A program made the position numbers and the translations under genes. Source: an uncultured Paracoccaceae bacterium (GTDB lineage: Bacteria; Pseudomonadota; Alphaproteobacteria; Rhodobacterales; Rhodobacteraceae). From it: 64,000 nt of DNA. The notes under the pieces were generated by a model. It ran no database searches and had not been told where the DNA came from. It saw nothing but the letters and a program-made list of their open reading frames with translations. Position 1 is the stretch's first letter; every line of letters starts with the position of its first letter. Of the stretch, positions 1 through 9,356 are shown in pieces. The stretch covers positions 1,798,001 to 1,862,000 of the forward strand of contig CANLNT010000001.1 in the NCBI GenBank assembly GCA_947492825.1. The letters are read 5' to 3'.

Positions 1-456
1 GAGCTGAACGCGCTTGCAGCCAAGGCCAATGAACTTGACCTTGAAGGGCTGGTCGCGGCGACGGCTGCGACGCTGGACAGCATCAATACATTGGTCGGCG
101 CAGATGCGACGCAGGATTTGCCGGGCGCGTTGACCGTGGCGCTTGATCAGATGTCGATGTTCCTGGCAGAGGTCCGCACCGGCGGGGCCATCACGAATGT
201 CAATGCGGCCCTTGCTTCAGCGGCGGATGCCGCCCGCGCGATTGAAACGGCGGCAGAATCCCTGCCAGCGTTGTCGGCTCGCGCGACGGCATTGGTCAAT
301 CAGACCGACGCGGTGCTGCAATCCTACGGCGAACGGTCGCGGTTCAACGCCGAGACACTTTCTACACTTCGGGATATCCAGGAAGCCGCAGATGCCGTAT
401 CGTCGCTGGCACGCGCAATCCAGCGCAATCCCAATTCACTGCTGACGGGGCGCTGA
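1..456 (+). CDS. MlaD/MCE-family protein, C-terminal part (5' truncated)
   Basis: The frame is open from base 1, so this is the 3' part of a longer gene cut by the window edge. The visible 151 residues are Ala-rich and helical, with heptad-like spacing, and end in LARAIQRNPNSLLTGR. That is the typical tail of MCE/PqiB-type proteins, whose helical C-terminus forms the periplasmic needle or tunnel for phospholipids between the membranes. The next gene starts one base after the stop and encodes a PqiC/YmbA-like lipoprotein, the usual partner. The MCE domains themselves lie outside the window, so the assignment rests on the tail and the neighbour. Confidence 0.75.
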   Translation, partial: ELNALAAKANELDLEGLVAATAATLDSINTLVGADATQDLPGALTVALDQMSMFLAEVRTGGAITNVNAALASAADAARAIETAAESLPALSARATALVNQTDAVLQSYGERSRFNAETLSTLRDIQEAADAVSSLARAIQRNPNSLLTGR

Positions 457-457
457 A

Positions 458-1018
458 ATGTTGCGAACAACTTTAACGATGATGGCGCTGGTCGCGCTGG
501 CGGCCTGTTCCGGCACGCTGACACGCGTGGCCTATCCCACGGCACAATCCACGCTGGACTTGCGCGCCTTTGTGGGCTCTGCGCTGGTGCAAACCGTGTC
601 GCTCCCTGCTTATGCCGCGGCGGAGGAACTGGCGATTGAAACAGCCCCCGGTGTGATCACCTCAACCGGAGAGCTGTTGTGGGCCGATGATCCCGCCCGC
701 GCCGTGACGCTTGAGATCGCGCGGCATCTGGACGACATCCTGACAGCCACCGTTGGGCCCGACCCTTGGCCATTTCCGGGCCTGCCAGACGTTGGCATTG
801 ATATCCGGGTGTCAGACATGATCGCGCGCGCGGATGGCAATTTCCATCTGGTAGGCACCTATTTTGTCGGCGGCGATGGCATTGATTTTCGCAACACATC
901 GTCATCCTTCAACATCACGATCCCGCTTGCCTCGGCCGAACCAGCAGCGGTGGCGGCGGCACAATCGCAAGCGATCCTGCAGCTGAGCGAAGATATCGCG
1001 CGCAAGCTGGGCCGATAG
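458..1018 (+). CDS. PqiC/YmbA-like ABC-type transport auxiliary lipoprotein
   Basis: 186 residues with a short hydrophobic signal ending in a lipobox (LAAC, Cys about residue 17), so it is probably an outer-membrane lipoprotein. The body carries the pattern of the ABC-transport auxiliary component family (PqiC/YmbA): an early LDLRAFVGSALVQTVSLPAY segment that reads as a strand followed by binding of the partner, WADDPARAVTLEIARHL, and a C-terminal Ala-rich helix. It starts one base after the MCE gene stop, so the two are translationally coupled. Expected role is anchoring the periplasmic MCE tunnel to the outer membrane for lipid transport and envelope integrity. Confidence 0.75.
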   Translation: MLRTTLTMMALVALAACSGTLTRVAYPTAQSTLDLRAFVGSALVQTVSLPAYAAAEELAIETAPGVITSTGELLWADDPARAVTLEIARHLDDILTATVGPDPWPFPGLPDVGIDIRVSDMIARADGNFHLVGTYFVGGDGIDFRNTSSSFNITIPLASAEPAAVAAAQSQAILQLSEDIARKLGR

Positions 1019-1024
1019 CCCGGT

Positions 1025-1051
1025 GTTCTGCGCCACTTTGGCGCGCAGAAC
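1025..1051. terminator. hairpin between convergent genes
   Basis: GTTCTGCGC (1025-1033) and GCGCAGAAC (1043-1051) form a perfect 9-bp stem with a 9-base loop, directly after the lipoprotein stop and between convergent genes. No T-run follows on either strand, so it is a weak or bidirectional terminator candidate. Confidence 0.4.
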
Positions 1052-1077
1052 GCAGCGAACTGCCGTCGGAACCGAGA

Positions 1078-1494
1078 TTAAGCCTTCTTCAACAGCCGCT
1101 TGATCGTGTCCAGCAACTCTGGCTGGGCAAAGGGCTTTTGCAGGCCTGCATTGGCGCCGATACCGGCCGCGTTGGCCAGCCCGAATTCCTTGCCCAAAAG
1201 CCCGCCTCGCCCGGTGATGGCGATGATCGGCACATCGCGGTTCTGGGCGGCCTTGCTATATCGCGAGGCAGCCCTGATCCCACCGATGAGAGTTACGCCG
1301 CCGTCAGGGATCAGCTGCCCCTCGGCTTCGACAAATACATCTGTAATGACCAAATCAATCCTGGCCTTTTCAAGAAAGGCCAATGCCTTGGAGGCGCGAT
1401 CAAAAAGCGTCACCTCGTAACCCTGGTCTTCCAAACCTTCGGCCATCAGCGTGCCAAAGTCAGTGTCGTCTTCGAGAATTAGAATATGCGTCAT
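1078..1494 (-). CDS. stand-alone response regulator receiver protein
   Basis: 138 residues consisting of one CheY-like receiver domain: acidic pair at the start (LEDD), phospho-acceptor Asp in DLVITDVFVEAEG, switch Thr in AITGRGG, and conserved Lys in LQKPF. There is no output domain, so it probably acts as a phosphoryl shuttle or by protein contact. The segment between the acceptor Asp and the next strand is longer than usual (QLIPDGGVTLIGG). It lies just downstream of, and on the same strand as, a hybrid histidine kinase (gap about 14 bases), so the two likely form one phosphorelay. Confidence 0.85.
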   Translation of the reverse strand: MTHILILEDDTDFGTLMAEGLEDQGYEVTLFDRASKALAFLEKARIDLVITDVFVEAEGQLIPDGGVTLIGGIRAASRYSKAAQNRDVPIIAITGRGGLLGKEFGLANAAGIGANAGLQKPFAQPELLDTIKRLLKKA

Positions 1495-1508
1495 GTCGTT
1501 GTCTGGTA

Positions 1509-3548
1509 TTAGGTCTTTGTCTTGGTAGAGGACTTAGGTGTGTTCAGGGCGTCGTAGAGCGTGTGCCCCAATTCGTCGGGGGGACAGGGTTTCTGGATCA
1601 GCGGGGCGACAACTTCGCCCATCTCAGCCTCAGAGAAGCCGGTGTAGCCAGACATATAGAGCACAGGCTTTTCAGGGTCGATCCTGCGCACCGCGCGGGC
1701 CAGATCAAAGCCACCCAACTTGCCCGGCATCACCACATCCGTCAGCAACAGATCATAGTCCAGACCGTCTTCAACAATTGCCAGGGCCTGCGCGCCGGAC
1801 GTCGCGGTTGTGACCTTGTAGTCCAGACTGATCAGCAGTTCGGTCATAATGTCCAGCAGCCGCTCTTCGTTCTCAACCAGCAGTACATGTTGGCCGTTAC
1901 CGCTGACGGCGCGCTTGCGGGCAACAGGCCCCTCGCGCCCGCCCTCGTAGGTGCCACGCGGCAGCAAGATGCGCACAGTTGTGCCGTGCTCCAGCTCTGA
2001 ATAGATGCGCAGCTGTCCCTGCGATTGAGTCGCAAAACCATAGACCATCGACAGACCAAGCCCGGTGCCTGCGCTACTTTCCTTGGTGGTAAAGAAGGGG
2101 TCAGTGGCGCGTTTCTTGACCTCTTCATCCATGCCGGGGCCATTGTCACTGACGGCCAGTTCGACAAAGCGCGAAGACCGGTCATCGTCGGGTTCCGCGT
2201 TGTCAGAAGTTGCGGCCTGTCCATCGCCATCAATGGTCTGGCCCAATTGATTGGTCACATTGCGCGCGCTAATGCGGATGGTGTCCCCGTGTCCGGATCG
2301 CACAATCGCATCACGGCTGTTCAGCACCAGATTGAGCATTGCATTTTCAAGCTGGCTGCGGTCGCAAAAGATGTACATGCCCGGGTCTTCGATGCTGAAC
2401 ACCAGGGTGATCCGCTCTTCGATGGTCGGTTTCACGAGAGCTGAGAAGTGATTGAAGACATCCTCAATCAGCCATGACTTTGCGAGCCCCGGCTGGCTCT
2501 TGGCAAAGGCCAGCAGGCGTTGCGTCAAATCCGCGCCACGACGGACAGCCCCTAGTGCGGTTTGTAAAAAATCGTTGGCGCGCGCGGGGTCGTCCTGATC
2601 CTGAGACAGCTGCACGGCATATTCGATTGTGGCCAGCATGTTGTTGAAATCATGTGCGATTCCACCCGTAAGCTGCCCAAGTGCGTCCAATCGGCTGGAC
2701 CGTTCAATCTGTTGCCGGTTGCGTTCCTGTTCCGAGATATCGTCAAGGATCAGAACAGATGTCACATCGGTTTCAAAGCCGCCGTTCACCTGTGCATTTG
2801 ACATCCGCAAATAGCGCAGGTCGGCCCCGTTGCGGCGGCGGATCACATAAAGTTCTCCGTTCAGGGCCTCGCCGCGCAAGGATCGCTGGACCGGAGAGTC
2901 TTCTTCCTTGATCGGCAACAGATCATTGGGACTAAGAAACAGGTATTCGGGCGGCCAAGGCAAGGGCGGTTCTTGTTGCAGCGCCCCCAACATGTGCCGC
3001 GCCGCGGGGTTGATAAAGCTGATCTGCCCCTGCCCGTCCAACCCGATGATGCCACTGTGGGCGGCGTCAAGGATTGCGTTCAAGCGCGCATTGGTCCGTT
3101 GAAAAGCGTCCTCGCGCACCTGAGCTGCGACGATCAATTCTGTCAGGTCGGTATGCGCGCCCAAAAGCCGCACGGCCTTGCCGGTTTCATCCCGAAGGGC
3201 CAATCCCCTACACCGGACCCAGGCCGTGCTGCCGTCGGCCTTGGTGTATCGCACAACCTGATCATACGGATGGTCAGGGTCTTCGATATGCCGACCCACG
3301 TTGACCTGGGCGATCTTCAGATCCTCTGGGTTTATGATATCCTGCCAAGCGTCCGCCAGATGCGGCATCTTGTCAGGATCATAACCAAAGGTTTGCCAGA
3401 ACTCAGGGCTCATCCATTCGTGCGCCGGGTCTTCAAGATCCCAGAACCAGACACCATCCAGCGTCGATTGCCTGATAAATTCCCATATCTCGGGGTCCCG
3501 TGACAGACGCTCTTCTAGCTCTGCCTCAAGATAGTGTTTGTCTGTCAT
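1509..3548 (-). CDS. PAS-containing hybrid histidine kinase with C-terminal receiver
   Basis: About 679 residues from the ATG at 3548; a GTG one codon upstream is the alternative. Order: PAS domain about 20-145 with DGSTAWVRCRG; second PAS about 155-270; His-kinase dimerisation with phospho-His in GGIAHDFNNML about 300; ATPase with N-box NLVLNSRDAI, G1 DNGPGMD and G2 GTGLGLSM; then a receiver about 555-670 with acceptor Asp in LLLTDVVMPG and Lys in QKPCPP. No transmembrane segment is evident, so it is a cytosolic sensor. It is followed by a receiver-only regulator, suggesting His-Asp relay within and beyond the hybrid. The signal is unknown. Confidence 0.9.
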   Translation of the reverse strand: MTDKHYLEAELEERLSRDPEIWEFIRQSTLDGVWFWDLEDPAHEWMSPEFWQTFGYDPDKMPHLADAWQDIINPEDLKIAQVNVGRHIEDPDHPYDQVVRYTKADGSTAWVRCRGLALRDETGKAVRLLGAHTDLTELIVAAQVREDAFQRTNARLNAILDAAHSGIIGLDGQGQISFINPAARHMLGALQQEPPLPWPPEYLFLSPNDLLPIKEEDSPVQRSLRGEALNGELYVIRRRNGADLRYLRMSNAQVNGGFETDVTSVLILDDISEQERNRQQIERSSRLDALGQLTGGIAHDFNNMLATIEYAVQLSQDQDDPARANDFLQTALGAVRRGADLTQRLLAFAKSQPGLAKSWLIEDVFNHFSALVKPTIEERITLVFSIEDPGMYIFCDRSQLENAMLNLVLNSRDAIVRSGHGDTIRISARNVTNQLGQTIDGDGQAATSDNAEPDDDRSSRFVELAVSDNGPGMDEEVKKRATDPFFTTKESSAGTGLGLSMVYGFATQSQGQLRIYSELEHGTTVRILLPRGTYEGGREGPVARKRAVSGNGQHVLLVENEERLLDIMTELLISLDYKVTTATSGAQALAIVEDGLDYDLLLTDVVMPGKLGGFDLARAVRRIDPEKPVLYMSGYTGFSEAEMGEVVAPLIQKPCPPDELGHTLYDALNTPKSSTKTKT

Positions 3549-3666
3549 CACCGCCCCGCGGACAAGGATTGGGACGCCAAAGCATCAACATAAACTGGTC
3601 AACATCAAACTGGGAAAGCCGCATGCACGGGCGCTCGCCTTGCGCGACCCTAGTGCATCGCGGTTA

Positions 3667-4278
3667 TCATTCAAAGCCCGCAAGTGTCAGAATGGAACTG
3701 ATAACCGGTGACATATCGTCTTGCCGCTGACTGACCATGACAAAGGGCTTGTCACCCCGCATCCGCGCCGCGTCCCGGCGCATCACGTCCAGATCAGCGC
3801 CGACATAGGGTGCCAGGTCGGTCTTGTTGATCACCAACAGATCGGATTTGGTGATCGCGGGTCCACCTTTGCGCGGAATCTCCTCGCCAGCGGCCACGTC
3901 GATCACATAGATAGTGATATCGGCCAGCTCGGGGCTGAATGTCGCCGACAGATTGTCACCACCGCTTTCGATCAGCACCATGTCAACCTCGGGGTGCCGG
4001 TCCCGCATCTGCGCCACTGCTGCCAGATTGATCGAGGCATCTTCGCGGATCGCCGTGTGCGGGCAGCCGCCCGTTTCGACCCCGATGATCCGGTCGCTGG
4101 GCAGCACCTGCATGCGCACCAGCGCTTCTGCGTCTTCCTGCGTGTAAATGTCGTTCGTAATCACGCCAATCGACATCTTCGGGTGCAGCGCACGCGCAAG
4201 ATTGGCCGTCAACGTGGTTTTGCCCGCGCCAACAGGACCTCCAATGCCAACGCGCACGGGTCCGTGGGTGCTTTTCAT
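3667..4278 (-). CDS. ureG: urease accessory GTPase UreG
   Basis: 203 residues, the usual length. It has P-loop GPVGAGKT, the metal-binding Cys-Pro-His in [19 protein letters not shown], and the GTP-specificity motif NKTDLAP. UreG hydrolyses GTP to drive nickel delivery from UreE to apo-urease in complex with UreF and UreD. It is the last gene of the minus-strand ure operon and its start overlaps the ureF stop by 4 bases. No strong terminator is seen in the roughly 115 bases between its end region and the histidine kinase gene. Confidence 0.97.
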   Translation of the reverse strand: MKSTHGPVRVGIGGPVGAGKTTLTANLARALHPKMSIGVITNDIYTQEDAEALVRMQVLPSDRIIGVETGGCPHTAIREDASINLAAVAQMRDRHPEVDMVLIESGGDNLSATFSPELADITIYVIDVAAGEEIPRKGGPAITKSDLLVINKTDLAPYVGADLDVMRRDAARMRGDKPFVMVSQRQDDMSPVISSILTLAGFE

Positions 4279-4904
4279 GTCCTGAATATCCTCGTCGTCA
4301 TGGTTTCGTGCCGCATCGCGGCAATATCGGACATCCAGGCGCTGCTATGTAGATCGTCCAGCCCGGCACCGTCGGTCGCCGCCGTGACCTGCGCCACCAC
4401 AGGGCGCAAAGCGTTCAGCACCCCTTGCGCGTCGGTTTGGCCCAACGGCATCAGCCGCTGTGCTGCGGACACAAGGTTAGCGACAAAGGCCTGCAAATAC
4501 ATCGCCACCGTTGCATTCATCGGCAGCCCCTTTTGCGCTGCCGCCTGCCCCACAGCCACCGGATAGGCCAGCGCGTCCAGCACCATCCCTTCGGTTGCGG
4601 CCAGCGTCTGGCAAAAGGCGCGGCCTTGCAGGTCCATTTCCTGCAGACGTTCAGCGCTGGCGGCAAAGGCGCGGGCATGGGCGTCAGCCTCTGCCGCATC
4701 GCCAAAGCCCGCGCGCAACAGGATCGCGTCACAGCGGCCACTGCCATGTTCCAGCACATCCGTGAGCCACGCGGTCAGGCTATCTGCATCCCTGACCTGC
4801 CCATCCGCGATTGTAGCCTCTAATCCGTGCGCATAGGCAAATGCACCGACCGGGAACCCCGGCGACAGCCATTGGGCCAGCACCAACGTGGGATCAATGC
4901 TCAT
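4275..4904 (-). CDS. ureF: urease accessory protein UreF
   Basis: 209 residues from the ATG at 4904. A longer reading to 4982 exists, but its extra residues overlap the ureE His tail and are unlike UreF. The N-terminal [21 protein letters not shown] is diagnostic for UreF. UreF bridges UreD and UreG in the urease activation complex and gates GTP hydrolysis by UreG. The start lies inside ureE (11-base overlap) and the stop overlaps ureG, so the three are translationally coupled. Confidence 0.93.
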   Translation of the reverse strand: MSIDPTLVLAQWLSPGFPVGAFAYAHGLEATIADGQVRDADSLTAWLTDVLEHGSGRCDAILLRAGFGDAAEADAHARAFAASAERLQEMDLQGRAFCQTLAATEGMVLDALAYPVAVGQAAAQKGLPMNATVAMYLQAFVANLVSAAQRLMPLGQTDAQGVLNALRPVVAQVTAATDGAGLDDLHSSAWMSDIAAMRHETMTTRIFRT

Positions 4905-5364
4905 GCGCGCTGTGTCCGTGTTCATGCGGCAGGGTCCGGCCGTGCCCATAGGCCCCGCCTTCGGGGCGGAACCGCGCGTCAACCTCGGTCACCTGCGCCT
5001 CAAGATGTTCCAGCATATGGGCAATCACCAGATCACGCTGGATCAGCAGGTGGTCCGCTTCCATCTGGCACGGCGTATGCCGATTGCCGATATGCCAGGC
5101 CAGACGCGGCAGATTGCCCCTGACCATCAAGAGCGGTTCAACCGCGGCATGGACCATCACAGTGCGCCCGTCATCCAGCTCAAAAAAGCTGCCTTCATCC
5201 ATGGATGTGGTCTGGGCCAGATCAACCACAAAGGGCCAGCCAGCGTCCGTCATCAGCCGTTTGCGCCGCACAAATCGGCCATCATAGTCCAGCGTGCAGC
5301 CCGCATCATGCGCGCCGCCCAGCGCCACGGGATGGGCCTTGATCGCGCGTGGCAGGCTGGTCAT
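4894..5364 (-). CDS. ureE: urease nickel metallochaperone UreE
   Basis: 156 residues. The core contains HIGNRHTPCQ, the conserved metal-site region with the key His, and the protein ends in a His-rich tail ([10 protein letters not shown]) that binds extra Ni(II). UreE brings nickel to the UreG-UreF-UreD complex. It sits between the extra exported-protein gene upstream (4-base overlap) and ureF downstream (overlap). The short His tail resembles that of UreE from other proteobacteria. Confidence 0.93.
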   Translation of the reverse strand: MTSLPRAIKAHPVALGGAHDAGCTLDYDGRFVRRKRLMTDAGWPFVVDLAQTTSMDEGSFFELDDGRTVMVHAAVEPLLMVRGNLPRLAWHIGNRHTPCQMEADHLLIQRDLVIAHMLEHLEAQVTEVDARFRPEGGAYGHGRTLPHEHGHSAHEH

Positions 5365-5993
5365 TGCACGGCCTCGATGCGGATCAAGTCATAGGTTTCG
5401 GTCGGTTCGTCGTCATAGGTATAGGCCATCAGAAGCCCCAACCCCAGCGCAGGCAGATAGTGCACTGTTTCCACAATAGCGCCCTCATCACTGTCATAGC
5501 GCACATCACCAACGATCCCCTCATAGGTACACTCACCAATCCGAATTTCGGTTGCTTCGCCCCAGTTATGCGACTGCAATTCTTTGTAGCTGCCAGAGGT
5601 GTCGGTGATCGTTGTGCGTAGCTTGTCCTGCATGCCCGGTGTTGGCGGCACCATCGCAGCCGGGTTACGATCATATGTCGTCTGCATCACACTATCGAGG
5701 TCGAGCACACCGCCGTCCTCGACCGCCAGCCGCAGCACATAAACGCCCCGCGCAAGCACGTTCTTGGCAACAGAACCATCGCCAAAGTCGATCTCTTGCG
5801 CGACCGTGCCGTCACCCAGATCGCGATAGACATCGACGGTGCCGTCCGCAGCCGTCACTCGGATTCCAGTCGCCAAATCTTCGGCCACCGGACAGGCCCA
5901 TGCGGTCTGCGCCATCAACGCAAGTGGCAGGGCGACCCACCTCAAAACAGGAAATACCTTTGCGCCATTGGCAGCACCTCTGCGGGTTGGCAT
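5361..5993 (-). CDS. exported protein of unknown function inside the urease operon
   Basis: Up to 210 residues, not recognised. A hydrophobic signal peptide ([17 protein letters not shown], then CP) predicts export. The mature part is beta-rich and acidic, with a repeated DG-TV pattern and Tyr-Asp pairs near the end. The given ATG at 5993 lies inside ureC with GGAG upstream. A TTG at 5945 would instead make a 4-base overlap with the ureC stop and still keep the signal peptide, so the start is uncertain. Its stop overlaps ureE. Position in the operon suggests co-expression with urease, but no urease family name fits it. Confidence 0.7.
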   Translation of the reverse strand: MPTRRGAANGAKVFPVLRWVALPLALMAQTAWACPVAEDLATGIRVTAADGTVDVYRDLGDGTVAQEIDFGDGSVAKNVLARGVYVLRLAVEDGGVLDLDSVMQTTYDRNPAAMVPPTPGMQDKLRTTITDTSGSYKELQSHNWGEATEIRIGECTYEGIVGDVRYDSDEGAIVETVHYLPALGLGLLMAYTYDDEPTETYDLIRIEAVQ

Positions 5994-7702
5994 GTCAGCA
6001 ATTCTCCATCTGCGCGGACCTCGTAGGTTTCCGGGTTCACTTCGATCTGCGGCAACGCGTCGTTCAGGATCAGATCCTTCTTACCAATTCCGCGCGTGCC
6101 TTGCACGGCAACTGTATCCTTTGCCAGCCCCAGCTTATCACCAATCCCATCCGCCTGCGCCGCTTCGGACACAAAAATCACGGCAGAGCGTTCGACCGAC
6201 CGGCCATAGGCCCCGAACATCGGGCGGCTATAGACCGGCTGCGGCGTCGGGATAGAGGCATTGGGATCCCCCATCTGCGCGCAGACAATCGTGCCTGCCA
6301 TCAGCACCATTTCAGGCTTCACACCGAAAAACGCCGGATTCCACAGAACCAGATCAGCCCGCTTACCTTCGGTGATCGAGCCGATTTCGTGGCTGATACC
6401 ATGCGCAATGGCCGGGTTGATCGTATACTTCGCGATATAGCGCCGCACCCGCATGTTGTCATTGTCGCCAGTTTCCTCGGCCAGCGCGCCACGCTGCTTT
6501 TTCATCTTGTCGGCGGTCTGCCATGTGCGGATCAGCACCTCGCCCACACGGCCCATGGCCTGACTGTCTGAGGCAATGATGCTGAAGGCGCCCATATCGT
6601 GCAGAATATCCTCTGCCGCGATGGTTTCACGCCTGATCCGGCTTTCAGCAAAGGCCACATCCTCAGGGATCGATTTGTCCAGGTGGTGACAGACCATCAG
6701 CATATCAAGGTGCTCTTCGATGGTGTTTACCGTGAACGGTCGTGTTGGATTGGTTGAGGATGGCAAGACATTGGCATCGCCACATATTTTGATGATGTCG
6801 GGGGCATGTCCGCCACCCGCACCTTCGGTGTGAAAGGCGTGAATCGTGCGGCCTTTCATGGCGGCCACCGTATGTTCCACAAAACCGCTTTCGTTCAAAG
6901 TATCGGTGTGGATCATCACCTGCACATCCATCTGGTCAGCCACATCCAGACAGCAGTCAATGGCCGCGGGCGTTGTGCCCCAATCTTCGTGCAACTTCAG
7001 CGCGCAAGCCCCTGATTTGACTTGTTCTTCCAGTGCTGCTGAAAGTGATGCATTACCCTTGCCCGCGAACGCGAGGTTCATCGCAAAGGCATCCGCTGAC
7101 TGCAGCATGCGCCCGATGTGCCAAGGCCCCGGTGTGCAAGTCGTTGCGAGTGTCCCATGCGCCGGCCCCGTGCCGCCGCCCAGCATCGTGGTCACGCCCG
7201 AATGCAGTGCGTCGTCGATCTGCTGCGGGCAGATGTAATGGATATGGCTGTCAAAGCCACCAGCGGTCAGGATCCGCCCTTCGCCCGCGATGGCCTCGGT
7301 TCCCGGTCCGACGATGATATCCACACCCGGCTGCGTATCGGGATTGCCCGCCTTGCCGATTTTGTGGATGCGCCCGTCTTTGAGGCCCACGTCAGCCTTG
7401 TAGATGCCGCTATGATCAACAATCAGCGCATTGGTAATGACGGTATCCACCGCGCCTGCAGCGCGTGTGACCTGCGACTGTCCCATACCATCGCGAATGA
7501 CCTTACCGCCGCCGAACTTGACCTCTTCTCCGTAAACCGCAGCATTGGGACCCTGCCCACCGGTTCCAGCGGCCCCGACAGCCTCTGCCGTCAAATCGCG
7601 TTCAACTTCGATGATCAGATCCGTGTCGGCCAACCGCACCTTATCGCCGGTCGTCGGCCCAAACATCGCGGCATAGCTGGCGCGGGAAATCGTTGCGGGC
7701 AT
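5942..7702 (-). CDS. ureC: urease alpha subunit (catalytic)
   Basis: 586 residues, slightly longer than the typical 570. Active-site features are present: Ni-ligand His pair in [12 protein letters not shown], the carbamylated Lys in [34 protein letters not shown], the flap with [22 protein letters not shown], and the Asp-containing substrate loop. It hydrolyses urea to ammonia and carbamate in the cytosol. It follows ureB directly (stop and start adjacent at 7702/7703). The subunit organisation (separate alpha, beta, gamma) is the proteobacterial one. Confidence 0.98.
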   Translation of the reverse strand: MPATISRASYAAMFGPTTGDKVRLADTDLIIEVERDLTAEAVGAAGTGGQGPNAAVYGEEVKFGGGKVIRDGMGQSQVTRAAGAVDTVITNALIVDHSGIYKADVGLKDGRIHKIGKAGNPDTQPGVDIIVGPGTEAIAGEGRILTAGGFDSHIHYICPQQIDDALHSGVTTMLGGGTGPAHGTLATTCTPGPWHIGRMLQSADAFAMNLAFAGKGNASLSAALEEQVKSGACALKLHEDWGTTPAAIDCCLDVADQMDVQVMIHTDTLNESGFVEHTVAAMKGRTIHAFHTEGAGGGHAPDIIKICGDANVLPSSTNPTRPFTVNTIEEHLDMLMVCHHLDKSIPEDVAFAESRIRRETIAAEDILHDMGAFSIIASDSQAMGRVGEVLIRTWQTADKMKKQRGALAEETGDNDNMRVRRYIAKYTINPAIAHGISHEIGSITEGKRADLVLWNPAFFGVKPEMVLMAGTIVCAQMGDPNASIPTPQPVYSRPMFGAYGRSVERSAVIFVSEAAQADGIGDKLGLAKDTVAVQGTRGIGKKDLILNDALPQIEVNPETYEVRADGELLTCQPAEVLPMAQRYFLF

Positions 7703-8008
7703 TCAGAGCCCCCCCATGACTTTTTGATTGAAACCATAAACCACGCGGCTGCCCCCAAACGGGATCAAGTCCACCTCGCGCCTTTGGCCCGGCTCGAACC
7801 GCACGGCAGTGCCTGCGGCGATGTCCAGGCGGTGACCGTGGGCTGCATCGCGGTCAAAGTCGAGCGCGGGGTTGGCTTCGGCAAAGTGGTAGTGACTGCC
7901 GACCTGCACCGGGCGATCGCCAGTGTTTGCAACCATTATCCTAACCGCCTTTGCATTGGCGTTCAGCGTGATTTCACCTTTTACGGCAATGACTTCTCCG
8001 GGGATCAT
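7703..8008 (-). CDS. ureB: urease beta subunit
   Basis: 101 residues, full length. Signature start MIPGEVI and the conserved [22 protein letters not shown] block, ending [17 protein letters not shown]. It packs on UreC in the UreABC trimer. It lies 12 bases after ureA and directly before ureC. Confidence 0.97.
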   Translation of the reverse strand: MIPGEVIAVKGEITLNANAKAVRIMVANTGDRPVQVGSHYHFAEANPALDFDRDAAHGHRLDIAAGTAVRFEPGQRREVDLIPFGGSRVVYGFNQKVMGGL

Positions 8009-8020
8009 GATGTGCCTCCT

Positions 8021-8323
8021 TTAGCGGATCGGGTCATGGACAGTGACCAGTTTGGTGCCGTCAGGAAACGTCGCCTCGACCTGCACCTCGTGGATCATCT
8101 CGGCAATGCCATCCATCACCTGATCACGGGTCAGCACATGCCCCCCCGCTTGCATCATGTCGGCCACGGACCGGCCGTCGCGCGCGCCTTCGACCACGGT
8201 GTCAGTGATCAGCGCAATCGCTTCGGGGTGGTTCAGCTTGACGCCGCGCGCCAGCCGCTTGCGCGCCACTTCGGCGGCCATGGCCACCAGCAGCTTGTCT
8301 TTCTCGCGGGGAGTCAGTTGCAT
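8021..8323 (-). CDS. ureA: urease gamma subunit
   Basis: 100 residues from the ATG at 8323, the family length, beginning [20 protein letters not shown] and ending with the conserved VHDPIR. A longer in-frame reading to 8443 overlaps ureD and adds non-urease sequence, so it was not used. It sits 4 bases after the ureD stop, as part of the ureDABC block. Confidence 0.96.
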   Translation of the reverse strand: MQLTPREKDKLLVAMAAEVARKRLARGVKLNHPEAIALITDTVVEGARDGRSVADMMQAGGHVLTRDQVMDGIAEMIHEVQVEATFPDGTKLVTVHDPIR

Positions 8324-8327
8324 CTGG

Positions 8328-9170
8328 TCACAGTCTCCATGATGTCGGCAGTTGGTTGTCAGTGAGATGATCAAGGATCGGTAAAAGGTCTTGCCGCAAG
8401 GCAAAGCTGTCAGCGGCCAACATGCGCACCACCAGCAGGTCATCGCCGATCAGGCTCGCCCCGGCGGTGGCGGGCAGTTGACTGCGCACCACCGGCAAAG
8501 ATGCGGCGGCCATTGGTCCGACCATGACCACCTGTGCCGCTGCCCGAGCCCCCCCGACCTGCGCACCGCGCTGCAGCTGGGCACCGGTGGTCAGACGCGT
8601 GCCATCAAGGTAAAGCGGCAGGCCCGCCCGCCGGACAATGATACGGTCGTCCAGCAAAAAACGAGACAGGTCTTCGCCCATCGCCTGACGGCCAAAAACA
8701 AGCGGTTCGACCAACAAAAACTGGGCATCTTGGGCCATATCAACCGCAAAGCGACGGCGCAGGGCACCCCCTTCGAACAGGATCGTTTCCTGCGGCAGCC
8801 AGTGCAGTTTTGCGCCCTGCCCGACGGTGATCTGCGTGCTGATCTGACCGCTGCCGCTTTGGGCACGGTAGACCCGCTCTGCCGCTTGTGTCGTCAGCCG
8901 CAGATGCGCGCCCGCGCCTACATTTGCGGTCAGAAAAAAACGATCACCGCCCGTGATCCCGCCAGCGGAGTTGACCGCGACAGCCTCGACATCGTCAACA
9001 CCGTGACGGCGCGGGAATACCAGCTTGAGCGCGCCAGACTGGCGCAAATCCTGCAGCCTTGTCCGCCCTGCCTTTCGAGCCACAGCAACATGGGCAGACC
9101 CCTGCGCGCGCGGCGGCGAGGATCCCTCTGCAGCAGACGCAGATTGGACATTTTGTGTGATCACTCCCAT
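8328..9170 (-). CDS. ureD: urease accessory protein UreD
   Basis: 280 residues from the ATG at 9170. The frame stays open to 9323, but the added sequence is not UreD-like. Recognised by [20 protein letters not shown] and [13 protein letters not shown]. UreD is the scaffold that binds apo-urease and recruits UreF-UreG for nickel insertion. It is the first gene of the minus-strand operon ureD-A-B-C-orf-E-F-G, so the operon promoter should lie in 9171-9356. Confidence 0.93.
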   Translation of the reverse strand: MGVITQNVQSASAAEGSSPPRAQGSAHVAVARKAGRTRLQDLRQSGALKLVFPRRHGVDDVEAVAVNSAGGITGGDRFFLTANVGAGAHLRLTTQAAERVYRAQSGSGQISTQITVGQGAKLHWLPQETILFEGGALRRRFAVDMAQDAQFLLVEPLVFGRQAMGEDLSRFLLDDRIIVRRAGLPLYLDGTRLTTGAQLQRGAQVGGARAAAQVVMVGPMAAASLPVVRSQLPATAGASLIGDDLLVVRMLAADSFALRQDLLPILDHLTDNQLPTSWRL

Positions 9171-9356
9171 ACCCGACAAAAAGGCCGCAGCGGGCGACAG
9201 GGTCAATGGGCGCTCGGTTGGATTTAGGTGGTTCGCCGCGGAAATCGCCTCTTTTCTAGCCACGCGCCCAATTATTGAGCAGACCGCAAAACGAACAGGA
9301 CAAGCAACAAGGCAAATTTGCATGTCAAACTAACTGGCAATTAACACTGCAACTCT
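9171..9356. other. divergent intergenic region between ureD and the GGDEF-EAL gene
   Basis: 186 bases between divergent genes. It must hold the urease operon promoter and the start region of the diguanylate cyclase/phosphodiesterase gene. I could not pick a convincing -35/-10 pair or an NtrC-type site by eye. Confidence 0.5.

Noticed and set aside
7118-8365. 415-residue frame antisense to ureC/ureB/ureA
   Set aside because: It spans three confirmed urease genes on the other strand and shows no recognisable domain.
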